From an uncultured Desulfovibrio sp. (GTDB lineage Bacteria > Desulfobacterota > Desulfovibrionia > Desulfovibrionales > Desulfovibrionaceae): DNA of 41,516 bases. Each line of letters opens with the position of its first letter. The first letter of the stretch is position 1. Under the pieces are notes generated by a model, which was not told where the DNA came from, did no database searches, and was given only the letters and a program-made list of their open reading frames with translations. This document shows positions 8,210-16,203 of this stretch, piece after piece. The position numbers and the translations under genes were made by a program. The DNA lies in contig URHE01000009.1 in the NCBI GenBank assembly GCA_900547595.1, forward strand, positions 1 to 41,516, given 5' to 3'.

Positions 8210-8794
8210 ATGGCACACGGGCGGCGCTGGCGGGAGTGCGCCACGCCCCCCTTTGCGTCTGTTGCGAAGCCGCATGAGAACAAGAACGCGCACGGCTGGA
8301 CATCAGCCCGGGCATGTTTTCTGTTTTGCAGGGAAACCAGCCGGAGTTGTGGGGGCACGGTTCCGTGGAGACGGGTTCCCGCAGACCGTCTGCCATGCCC
8401 TTTGCCGGGCCGCGCCGTATTGTGCTCGACCTCCTGGCACGAGTTTGGCATGATTGCTGACGTCTGTGCCATATTTTCCCGCCGTTCCGGGGCCGCATAC
8501 CCGCCGTCCGGGCAACGGGCAGCGCACGCGCGGAATGGCCACCGGCGTCCGGGCGTATCCGTCATTGTATTGACAGGGCAGTCCGGTTTTGGAAAAGGCA
8601 TGGGCAGACATTTTTTCAACAGGCAGGATTCTCCGGACATTTTCCTCGCCATGCTGGCGCAACGCGGCCTTGGCAACATCCGCTGCCAGCAGCAAAACCG
8701 GGAATTTTTTGTGACGGCGCGCAGGCGCTGAGGATGTGACGGAGAGAGCGCCGCAAGGCAACCGCTCCCCCGCTGTTTTTCAGGAAGGACACGC
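8210..8794. other. 585-bp gap before the glycan operon, no convincing gene
   Basis: Reading frames on both strands cross this gap. The plus frame would start inside the tRNA terminator, and neither strand shows a ribosome site or protein-like composition, so I call no gene. It holds a candidate sigma-54 promoter at 8435-8450 and, ~70 bp upstream of that, a small palindrome (CACGG-TT-CCGTG, 8356-8367) that could be an activator site. The predicted mRNA leader to 8795 would be long (~330 nt). Confidence 0.5.
8435..8450 (+). promoter_or_regulatory. Candidate sigma-54 (-24/-12) promoter for the glycan operon
   Basis: TGGCACGAGTTTGGCA matches TGGCACG-N4-TTGCA at 11 of 12 fixed positions, with the essential GG (8436-8437) and GC (8448-8449) at the correct separation. 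It lies in a non-coding gap and points at the operon starting at 8795. The window also encodes a sigma-54 activator (36982-38823), but no link between the two is shown. Confidence 0.5.
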
Positions 8795-9928
8795 ATGGAC
8801 GCGGCACAACTGATTTTTCTGCTGGGAAGCGAAGGTGGCGGCGTCTACACCGTCGCCCGGGCCCTGCGCGGCAGCGGGCTCAATGTGGGGGAACCCAGGC
8901 CAGAGCTTGCCAACCGCGCCATCGTCCGGCATCAGCCGGATCATGGGCATCTCTGGCAATGGCAGGCGCTGCGCCGCTATTTCGGGGAGTTTGGGCTGCC
9001 CCCCATTGCCGAGATCCCCGCTGACCTGCTGTCACCCGAAGCCCGGGCGTACTACGCGGGAACCTTCGCGCGCTGCCTGGGGCAAAGCCTAGCTGTGGGC
9101 GCGCCCTTTGTCTATGCGGACCATATGGGGGCGCTGGCCCTGCCCCTGCTCGTGGAGGCCGCGGGCATGCTCGGCGTCTCCTGGGCCGCATGGTTTTTCT
9201 TTTCCCATCCGGCCGGAGAAGTGGCCCGGCTCCGGCAGGAACGAGGCGTGCCCGCGCCGCTTGCCGAATTTGTCTGGCGCAATGTGGCGGCGGCCGCCAT
9301 CGTCCACAGCCACGAGGGGCTCCGCTGCGTGGATATGGATGCCCTGAGCCCCGCGGTGTGGCACGGGGTGTATGCGGAAATCACCGGCACGGAGGCGCCG
9401 CCCCCACCGCCGCTCCCCGCGCCGTCCGCGCCCCCTGCCGGGGAAAGGCTCTCACCGGGCACCCTCCGGCTGCACGCGGCCCTAACGGACTATGCCGCGG
9501 GCCGGACCTCCTGGGCCGTTCTGCGCGAAACCGCGCTGGCGGCGCGGCATGCCCAGGAAGCACAGAATGGCTGGCAGTATGTTGACTGCCTCGACTGCGG
9601 AGAACTGGACGCGCAGGCGCGGCGCCTTCTGGCGCATGCCCGGGCAGTGGCGGAGGAAGCGGCCGCCACGGACGCGCCTGATGCCGGGGCGGCCACGGAA
9701 GCCCCCCTGGAAATGGCGGAGCGGGAACTACTGTGCCAGAGGCAAGAATTCGCCACCCGGCTTTTCCTGCACAATCAGAGCCTGCGCATCCGCTGTCAGA
9801 ATGCGCTTGAGGATCTGCGCCAACGGCATGCGCGCGAGTTGCAGGCGCTGAAGGAAACCGCCAGACGCCGGTGCAAGCGCCGCAAGGAGCGGCTGCGCCG
9901 GCTGCTGGAAAAGGCGCGCATCCAATGA
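8795..9928 (+). CDS. Sulfotransferase-like protein with C-terminal coiled coil
   Basis: This 377-residue protein opens the operon. Its start, LIFLLGSEGGGVYTVARALR, has the strand-loop-helix layout of the PAPS-binding P-loop of sulfotransferases, and a later segment (AAWFFFSHPAGEVARLRQ, ~residue 130) falls where the second PAPS-binding segment would be. However, the R-x7-S pair is not evident, so the activity is uncertain. Residues ~205-225 are Pro-rich. The last ~70 residues are strongly basic and heptad-like (LEDLRQRHARELQALKETAR; RCKRRKERLRRLLEKARIQ), predicting a coiled coil. It overlaps the next gene by 4 bp (ATGA), implying translational coupling. It could equally be a glycosyltransferase accessory protein. 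GGAAGGAC precedes the ATG. Confidence 0.5.
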   Translation: MDAAQLIFLLGSEGGGVYTVARALRGSGLNVGEPRPELANRAIVRHQPDHGHLWQWQALRRYFGEFGLPPIAEIPADLLSPEARAYYAGTFARCLGQSLAVGAPFVYADHMGALALPLLVEAAGMLGVSWAAWFFFSHPAGEVARLRQERGVPAPLAEFVWRNVAAAAIVHSHEGLRCVDMDALSPAVWHGVYAEITGTEAPPPPPLPAPSAPPAGERLSPGTLRLHAALTDYAAGRTSWAVLRETALAARHAQEAQNGWQYVDCLDCGELDAQARRLLAHARAVAEEAAATDAPDAGAATEAPLEMAERELLCQRQEFATRLFLHNQSLRIRCQNALEDLRQRHARELQALKETARRRCKRRKERLRRLLEKARIQ

Positions 9929-11754
9929 TCGTCCGGGCATCGACCGCTGGCGCGAGGATGGCGCATATCGGCCAGAGCGGGGGCGCTGTCGCCGTGGCCC
10001 CGGAGGATTCCGGCGTCTATTTTTATGAGATGCCCCGCACGGAAACGCCGTCTCTCACGGCCCTGCCGCTTGCTCCCCGCCGGTGCGCCAGGATCGCCCT
10101 TCTGGCAAGCGCCCGGTGCGTTGAGGGCTTTGCGTGGCATGCGGCCTGCATGCCGCTCGCGCCCGGCAACTGGCGGCGCATCCTGGACGCCGCCCCGGAC
10201 TACCTGCTTGTGGAATCCTGCGTCCATGACAGCCGCAGGGCATGGCCGCAGCTCCCCCATGCCGCGGGCGGCAAGGCGCTCGTGCGCGACATGGCGGAAT
10301 ACGCGGCCCGAAAGGGCATCCCGTCGCTGTTCTGGCACACGCTTGGCCCGGAGATGCTGCCCTGTTTCATGGAGGCGCTTTCCGCATTTGCCATTGTTGC
10401 CTGCGCGGATGAGCGTTCCCTTGTGCTGCTCAGGCACAGGGGATTCACGCCGCGCCTCCTGCCGCAGGCATTTGCCCCGGAGCGCTTCACCCCGGTCAGC
10501 GGACCGCGCTTTGAGCCGCCGTCATCCAGGATCGTCTTCGACGGCATCGCGCGCCTCGCGCGTTTCAGCGAAACACGGGATGCCGTGGCCCCGTTTAAGG
10601 ACAGGGCCCTGGCTGTTGTGGATTCTGGCATGTTCACGCCGCCCTACAACTTTGCGCGTTCCGCCGCCGCGCCGTTCACGCCCCATGTTCTGGGCACGTT
10701 CTCCGGCACGGAAATACAGGAGCTCTACAAGGAATCCGGGGCCTATCTCTCCGTGGCCACCGCGCAGGAGGGCTTTGCGCCCGCCTGGGAGCAGCGCGCG
10801 CTCGAGGCCGCCGCCTGCCGGCTGCCGGTCCTCCATGTGGGGCCTGTTGCGGGCCCTGTGGCGGAGGTGGCCCACACCTTCTCCAGCGCGGAGGACGCGG
10901 CGGAATACTGGCAAGAACTCCGCAGCCGCCCCCTGGAGCGGGAACGGGCCGCGCATCTGGCGTGGCGCGCAAGCCACGAGGAGCACACATTCGCGCGCCG
11001 CATGGCCGCCATCCACCAGTGGCTCGGCATCGGGGAAAACCCCTTCCCCATGCCGCGGGCCAGCATCATCACGCCGAGCATGCGGCCCGACAGGTTCGCG
11101 CAGGTCATGGCGCAGTATGAGGCGCAGACCTGGCCCAACAAGGAGCTGGTCTATGTGTTCAACGGACGGAAAGACCGGATGCCTGAGCCTGACCGCCCGG
11201 ACGTGCGCCTGGTCCATGTGCCGCCCGAACATGCCGCCGGCATGGCCATGAATGCGGGCATCATGGAGGCCCGGGGCGACTGCGTGTTCAGACTGGATGA
11301 TGACGATCTTTACGGAGCGCGGTACGTCGCGGACAGGATGCTGCATTTCCGTGAACTTGCCATCGATTCCCTGAGCAATGCCCGCGCCTGGATGAGCTTT
11401 GACGACCGCGCCGCGCGCGTCACCGCTCTGGATGCCGTCCCCCAGGATGCCACGGTCCTTGCGCTCGGAAGCGCCACCTACCGCCTTTTGGGATATACCG
11501 GGGCCTCCTGGGCCGCGCGGCGGGACTTTGCCCTGCGTCTGGGCTTTCTGGACGAGGCCAACGCGCACGCGGACGTGGCCTTTTTGTCCCGGGCAATGTC
11601 GCTGGCCCCGGCCTCGGCCCATCTCAGGGTCGATCCGTTCAACCTGTGTGTCCGGCGGGGAGCCCCCACGGCCCACACCTGGGGGGCGGCGCGCGCCGAG
11701 CTTGACGCGCTGCTGGCCCCCGGGGAAGTTCCCCTGACGGAAGTTTTTGTCTGA
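9925..11754 (+). CDS. Two-domain glycosyltransferase (GT-B CgeB-like + GT-A family 2)
   Basis: This 609-residue protein has two glycosyltransferase modules. Residues ~1-375 resemble the CgeB-like GT-B family (LLVESCVHDSRRAWPQL, YLSVATAQEGFAPAWEQRAL, EAAACRLPVLHVGPVAGP). Residues ~385-600 are a GT-A family 2 domain, starting RASIITPSMRPDRFAQVMAQ, with the metal/nucleotide-binding run FRLDDDDLYG near residue 455 and a conserved late segment (GYTGASWAARRDF). It is predicted to be cytoplasmic and to add one or two sugars in sequence to a surface or flagellar glycan. The start overlaps the previous stop as ATGA. The upstream extension to 9871 lies wholly inside the previous gene and is rejected. 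Donor sugars unknown. Confidence 0.8.
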   Translation: MIVRASTAGARMAHIGQSGGAVAVAPEDSGVYFYEMPRTETPSLTALPLAPRRCARIALLASARCVEGFAWHAACMPLAPGNWRRILDAAPDYLLVESCVHDSRRAWPQLPHAAGGKALVRDMAEYAARKGIPSLFWHTLGPEMLPCFMEALSAFAIVACADERSLVLLRHRGFTPRLLPQAFAPERFTPVSGPRFEPPSSRIVFDGIARLARFSETRDAVAPFKDRALAVVDSGMFTPPYNFARSAAAPFTPHVLGTFSGTEIQELYKESGAYLSVATAQEGFAPAWEQRALEAAACRLPVLHVGPVAGPVAEVAHTFSSAEDAAEYWQELRSRPLERERAAHLAWRASHEEHTFARRMAAIHQWLGIGENPFPMPRASIITPSMRPDRFAQVMAQYEAQTWPNKELVYVFNGRKDRMPEPDRPDVRLVHVPPEHAAGMAMNAGIMEARGDCVFRLDDDDLYGARYVADRMLHFRELAIDSLSNARAWMSFDDRAARVTALDAVPQDATVLALGSATYRLLGYTGASWAARRDFALRLGFLDEANAHADVAFLSRAMSLAPASAHLRVDPFNLCVRRGAPTAHTWGAARAELDALLAPGEVPLTEVFV

Positions 11755-11764
11755 CCCGCGCGGC

Positions 11765-11781
11765 CCCCGCTGAAGGCGGGG
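11765..11781 (+). other. Small hairpin between operon genes
   Basis: CCCCGC (11765-11770) and GCGGGG (11776-11781) around TGAAG, in the 54-bp gap before the epimerase gene. There is no T-run, so it is not a full terminator; it may slow or process the transcript. Confidence 0.3.
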
Positions 11782-11808
11782 ACGCGTTCCGATCTTCTGG
11801 AGACAGTT

Positions 11809-12795
11809 ATGTCCACATGGCTCATTACCGGCGGCTGCGGCTTCATCGGCAGAAATCTCGTCACCCGGCTCATCCCCGCGGGCGCCGCAATTCGCGTTCT
11901 TGACAATTGCAGCGTCTGCGGCCCGGAAGACCTTGCCAGGGTCTGCGCCGTGGAGCGCGTTTCCACGGGGGCCGCCGCGCCCGTGCCCGGCGTGGCGCAG
12001 TTTATGCAGGGCGATATTCGTGACGAAAACGCGGCACAGGCTGCCTGCCGGGATGTGGATATCATCGTGCATCTGGCGGCCAATACGGGCGTGCCCACAT
12101 CGGTGGCCGACCCTGTCATGGATTTTCAGGCCAATGCCCTGGGAGTATTCCAGATGCTGGAAGCCGCCCGGCACGCGGGCGCGCGCCGCTTCATTTTCGC
12201 CTCCAGCGGCGCCCCGACGGGCAATGCCACGCCGCCGGTGACGGAAACAACGGTGCCCAGGCCCATTTCTCCCTATGGCGCCAGCAAACTGGCCGGTGAG
12301 GGCTATTGCTCCGCCTATGCGCACTGTTTCGGCGTGGATACGGTGGTTTTACGGTTCAGCAATGTCTATGGCCCCTGGTCGGCCCACAAGACCAGTGTGG
12401 TCGCCAAGTTCATTGGCAGCGCGTTGCGGGGGCGGGAATGGGGGATTTACGGCGACGGCTCGCAGACACGGGATTTTTTGCATGTGGAGGACCTGGTCGG
12501 CGCCATCCTTTGCGCCGCCAGGGCCGAGGGCGTCGGCGGCGAAGTGTTTCAGATCTCCACCGGCCGCGAGCACACGTTGCTGGAACTGGCGGCATGCCTG
12601 CGCAAGGCTCTTGCGGACAGGGGCATACCCGTCCCGCCGGTCGGCTACGACGCGCCGCGCCTGGGAGACATGCCGCGAAACTATGCGGACCCGGCAAAGG
12701 CCGCGGCCATGCTGGGCTGGCGACCGCGCATCGGGCTGGAAGAAGGCATCGGGACGACAGTGGACTGGTTTTTGACATCCGGAGGCCGGAAGTGA
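11809..12795 (+). CDS. NAD-dependent sugar epimerase/dehydratase (GalE-like extended SDR)
   Basis: This 328-residue extended short-chain dehydrogenase has the N-terminal NAD motif TGGCGFIG (residues 7-14) and the active-site pair in SPYGASK (YxxxK). Typical substrate-binding segments follow (VVLRFSNVYGPW; YGDGSQTRDFLHVEDLV). Members of this family epimerise or dehydrate nucleotide sugars such as UDP-glucose, UDP-GlcNAc or UDP-glucuronate. The segment around the catalytic Ser reads ASSGAPTGNA instead of the common SS-x-VYG, so the substrate pocket is probably modified. GGAGACAG precedes the start. It overlaps the next gene by GTGA. It probably supplies one sugar donor for this operon. Confidence 0.85.
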   Translation: MSTWLITGGCGFIGRNLVTRLIPAGAAIRVLDNCSVCGPEDLARVCAVERVSTGAAAPVPGVAQFMQGDIRDENAAQAACRDVDIIVHLAANTGVPTSVADPVMDFQANALGVFQMLEAARHAGARRFIFASSGAPTGNATPPVTETTVPRPISPYGASKLAGEGYCSAYAHCFGVDTVVLRFSNVYGPWSAHKTSVVAKFIGSALRGREWGIYGDGSQTRDFLHVEDLVGAILCAARAEGVGGEVFQISTGREHTLLELAACLRKALADRGIPVPPVGYDAPRLGDMPRNYADPAKAAAMLGWRPRIGLEEGIGTTVDWFLTSGGRK

Positions 12796-15146
12796 ACCTG
12801 CTGTTTTTCATTCCAACGCTCGCAGACGGCAAGGGCGGCGCGGAGCGCGTGGCCAGCGGCCTCGGCATGGCCATGCGGCAACGGGGGCATGGCGTGGCGT
12901 ACGCTTTTGACATCACGGACAACGACGGACGCCCCTGCTATCCGGTCCCCCCCGACGCACCGCTGCTGACCTATGACGCATCGTTCATCTCCCAGACGCA
13001 TCTCCGCAAAAGGATCGTGGAGCTCAAACCGGATATCATCCTTGTATTTTACGCCAAATGGCATGTGCAGGAGCATGTCCGGATGCTCGCCGACCTTGGC
13101 ATTCCCCTGGCTTTTCAGGAATGTTCCAACCCCGGCCGCGTCCTGACGGACAACTGGGGCAATGCCGCCAACGCCCGACAGATGCGGGCGGACATCCTGT
13201 CCCTTGCCGCCGGGATCCGCTTCACCCAGCCCCGGTATATGGAGAGCCTGCCGCCGGACTTGCGCCCGCTGGCCGACGCCTTTCCCAATGCCTTCGCGCG
13301 CGCGGCGGCACCGCGGGACTACGGCGCGCGCCCCAAAACCATTCTTCATGTGGGGTGTGCCAAGGCCAACAAGAACGCCGGGGCCATGCTCGACGCCTTT
13401 GCGCTGCTGGCGCCCCGCTTCCCTGACTGGCGGCTCGTCCTGTGCACCACGCGCCCCTCCAGGGAGGAACGCCACTATGAACGCCTGAAAGAGCGCATCC
13501 ATGCCGACTTTTCCGAAGACCGCGTCCTCCTGCTCGAAAATGTGGAGGACATGGAGCGGTTCTATGCCGATGCGCGCATCCACTGCATCACCTCCCTGAG
13601 CGAGGGGCTGCCCAACTGCGTATGCGAGGCCATGTGCCAGGGAACGCCCTCGGTGGGCTTTGCCGCAAGTGTGGGCGTCAACACGCTTATCCGGCATGGC
13701 GTGGACGGCCTTTTGGCGCAGCCCGGAGCGGACGCGCTCGCCGCGTCACTGGCGTCACTGATGGACAATGAGGCCCGGGGACGGGAGCTGGGGCATGCCG
13801 CTTTCGCCGCGGCGGAACGCTTCGAGCCGGGCGCCGTGTATGATCGCTGGGAGGCGTTTCTTGAACACTCCCTGGAACGCGGGCGGGAAAACGCCGGCAG
13901 GTACCCGGAGACGCCCGGGGACATCCTCACCGACGGCTGGGATGCGGCGGACGGACTCGCATGGGCCGAGCGGCTGGAGCGGCAGGCGCAGGCCCTGTCC
14001 GGCGATGTGCTCTTTTATGGTTGCGGCGTCACCTATGCCAGGTTCAAGGGAATGTTCTCGCACCTCCATCCGGTGGGCATGCTGCTGGACACCCCTGACG
14101 GGCGGGACACAGTGGATGGAATAAATGTTGTCGACCCCCGGAAACTTGATGCGCGGTACAAGAATCTGCCGTGCATTCTTTTCAGCGGATTGGCAACGGT
14201 CATGAGTCACCGCCTGCGCACAGAGCTCGGCATGACCGGCACGTTGCTGCCCGTTGACGAGCGCGCATGGCTGGAAACCGTTCACCCCGGCGATGTGCAG
14301 GCGGTGTTTCCGGAAGCCGTGCGCGAACGGCGGGCGCGCACGCAACGCGGCGAAAGCACCTACCGCGCCAATACCGAGCCGCTGACGACAAGGATCAATA
14401 TCGAGCATCCCGACTGCGCCTTTTGCGGCTCCCCGGACCTTGTCCAGTACATGATCTCGGATGCGGTGCCGTGGTATGGCGGTGACAGGTTCCGCCTTGT
14501 CCGCTGCAGGAACTGCGGCCTGGTCTTCAACAGCCCGCGCCCCACGGAAGCCCGCGCCATCCAGGCCATCAGGGAATACGGGGAATATTTTTACCAGCGC
14601 AAGCTCAACCGCCCGGATGTCCAGGCCATCCATGACGGCATGGCGGAGAAATTCCTGCGCGCCAGCCCCGGCGCGCGTGACGTCTTTGACGTGGGCTTCG
14701 GCGCGGGCACGCTGCTGCACGCCTTCCGCAAGCTCGGCCTCACGGCATCGGGCAACGAGGTCAACGACTTTTGCGTACAGATGCTGCGCCGGCAGGGCTT
14801 CACGGTGACGGACGCGCCCACGCGCGCCCTTGCCATGGAGGCGCGATACGACATCGTCACCATGCTGGACTATCTGGAGCACACCTATACGCCCTTCGAT
14901 GATCTGCTCACGGCGCACGCCATGCTGCGCCCAGGCGGCATGCTCCACCTCAAGACCCTGTATCTCGGCTGCCCGGATCATGCCGCCAAGGGGGAACTCT
15001 GGCAGCTTTTCGGCATGGGCCACTTTTATTATTTCACGCCCCGGGTGCTCCGGGGTATGATCAGGAACGCCGGCTTCGACATTGTTGACATGCATATCGA
15101 TGGCCTGATCCATATCTCCGCGCGGAAGCTCGAAACCACCTTCTAA
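12792..15146 (+). CDS. Multidomain glycosyltransferase-methyltransferase
   Basis: This 784-residue fusion has, in order: (a) a GT4-type GT-B glycosyltransferase, ~1-370, beginning VNLLFFIPTLADGKGGAERV with a late SLSEGLPNCVCEAMCQGTP donor-binding region; (b) a ~120-residue Rossmann-like segment (~400-520, FYGCGVTYARFKGMFSHL) that I do not recognise; (c) a Cys4 metal site, CAFC ... CRNC, ~541-573; and (d) a class I SAM-dependent methyltransferase, ~600-784, with motif I VFDVGFGAGTLLHAF near residue 630. Parts (c)+(d) resemble sugar methyltransferases with an N-terminal zinc motif. The start is GTG at 12792, with GGAGG 6 bases upstream and overlap of the previous stop; the longer frame from 12306 lies inside the epimerase gene. 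It probably adds a sugar and methylates it or a neighbour. Confidence 0.8.
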   Translation: MNLLFFIPTLADGKGGAERVASGLGMAMRQRGHGVAYAFDITDNDGRPCYPVPPDAPLLTYDASFISQTHLRKRIVELKPDIILVFYAKWHVQEHVRMLADLGIPLAFQECSNPGRVLTDNWGNAANARQMRADILSLAAGIRFTQPRYMESLPPDLRPLADAFPNAFARAAAPRDYGARPKTILHVGCAKANKNAGAMLDAFALLAPRFPDWRLVLCTTRPSREERHYERLKERIHADFSEDRVLLLENVEDMERFYADARIHCITSLSEGLPNCVCEAMCQGTPSVGFAASVGVNTLIRHGVDGLLAQPGADALAASLASLMDNEARGRELGHAAFAAAERFEPGAVYDRWEAFLEHSLERGRENAGRYPETPGDILTDGWDAADGLAWAERLERQAQALSGDVLFYGCGVTYARFKGMFSHLHPVGMLLDTPDGRDTVDGINVVDPRKLDARYKNLPCILFSGLATVMSHRLRTELGMTGTLLPVDERAWLETVHPGDVQAVFPEAVRERRARTQRGESTYRANTEPLTTRINIEHPDCAFCGSPDLVQYMISDAVPWYGGDRFRLVRCRNCGLVFNSPRPTEARAIQAIREYGEYFYQRKLNRPDVQAIHDGMAEKFLRASPGARDVFDVGFGAGTLLHAFRKLGLTASGNEVNDFCVQMLRRQGFTVTDAPTRALAMEARYDIVTMLDYLEHTYTPFDDLLTAHAMLRPGGMLHLKTLYLGCPDHAAKGELWQLFGMGHFYYFTPRVLRGMIRNAGFDIVDMHIDGLIHISARKLETTF

Positions 15147-15174
15147 CCAGGCTCTGTCCACGGGAAAATGCGGC

Positions 15175-16200
15175 ATGGGGAAAAGAATCGTCATCACCGG
15201 CTGTTGCGGCACCATCGGCCAGGGACTTCTGGAAGTGCTGGCCGAACGGACGGACATTGACCAGGTGCTGGGCATTGACAACAATGAAAGCGGCCTTTTT
15301 GCCCTGGAACGCACCTATGCCGCCCCGTTTTCCTTCGCCTTCGGCGATGTGCGCGACGAACGCCGGCTGGAAACCCTGTTTGCCGGAATGGACACCATCA
15401 TCCACACGGCGGCGCTCAAGCATGTTTCCTCCTGTGAACTTTCGCCCACCGAGGCCGTCAAGACCAATATCCTCGGCGTCACCAATGTCATCGCCGCCGC
15501 CACGGCCGCGCGGGCGCGCAAGGTGCTGTTCACCAGCTCCGACAAGGCGGTGAACCCCACCAACGTCATGGGCACAAGCAAGCTCATGGGCGAACGCCTC
15601 ATGAGCGCCGCGCAGGCCGCCGCTTCATCGGTGGTGTTCTCCTCCACCCGTTTCGGCAATGTCCTGGGGTCGCACGGCTCGGTCTTTCCGCTTTTTCTGC
15701 GGCAGATCGCCAATGGCGGCCCTGTCACCGTGACCGACCCGGACATGACCCGCTTTGTGATGAACACCCGCGAGGCGGTGAACCTGGTGCTGGAGAGCGT
15801 GGACCTCGCCCTGGGCGGCGAGGTGTTCGTTTCCCGGATGCAGGCCCTGCGCATCGGTGATCTCGCCCGGGTGATGATCGAACTGCTGGCGCCGGTATAT
15901 GGGCGCGATCCCGCGGACATCGCCATCAGCATCATCGGCTCAAGGCCCGGCGAAAAATGCTACGAGGAGCTGCTCACAGAGGAGGAAAGCGGCAGAACGT
16001 TGCATCTGGACAACTTTTACGTCATCCTGCCCGCATTCAGAAACCTGTATCCCATCGAGTACCGGTATGCCAACGCCAGTGAACATCCCCGCGGAGAAAT
16101 CTACCGTTCCAGCGGGCAGCCGCTGATGTCGCAGGCGGAAATCGCGGCCTACCTCAAGGCCAGCGGGCTGCTCCCCTCCTCCTGCACCGGAAGGAACTGA
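15175..16200 (+). CDS. CapD/PseB-type UDP-sugar 4,6-dehydratase
   Basis: This 341-residue protein has the NAD motif TGCCGTIG (~8-15) and the hallmark SSDKAVNPTNVMGTSK. This places it with the soluble short CapD/FlaA1/PseB group that dehydrates UDP-GlcNAc-type donors at C4/C6. The catalytic Tyr of YxxxK is replaced by Met (MGTSK), the Ser-Met-Lys arrangement known in WbpM/CapD-type enzymes. Other conserved stretches are RFGNVLGSHGSVFPLF and SRPGEKCYEELLTEEE. The product would be a 4-keto-6-deoxy sugar, an entry point to amino-deoxy sugars. No aminotransferase is in the window, so either one lies elsewhere or the keto sugar is reduced or epimerised. It ends 3 bp before the sulfoquinovose synthase gene. 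Confidence 0.85.
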   Translation: MGKRIVITGCCGTIGQGLLEVLAERTDIDQVLGIDNNESGLFALERTYAAPFSFAFGDVRDERRLETLFAGMDTIIHTAALKHVSSCELSPTEAVKTNILGVTNVIAAATAARARKVLFTSSDKAVNPTNVMGTSKLMGERLMSAAQAAASSVVFSSTRFGNVLGSHGSVFPLFLRQIANGGPVTVTDPDMTRFVMNTREAVNLVLESVDLALGGEVFVSRMQALRIGDLARVMIELLAPVYGRDPADIAISIIGSRPGEKCYEELLTEEESGRTLHLDNFYVILPAFRNLYPIEYRYANASEHPRGEIYRSSGQPLMSQAEIAAYLKASGLLPSSCTGRN

Positions 16201-16203
16201 GCC

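Noticed and set aside
8570..8598. TTGACA at 8570 as a sigma-70 promoter for the glycan operon
   Set aside because: No acceptable -10 at 16-18 bp spacing (AAAAGG).
8173..8796. Open frames on both strands in the tRNA-glycan operon gap
   Set aside because: One starts inside the tRNA terminator. Neither has a ribosome site or recognisable protein features.
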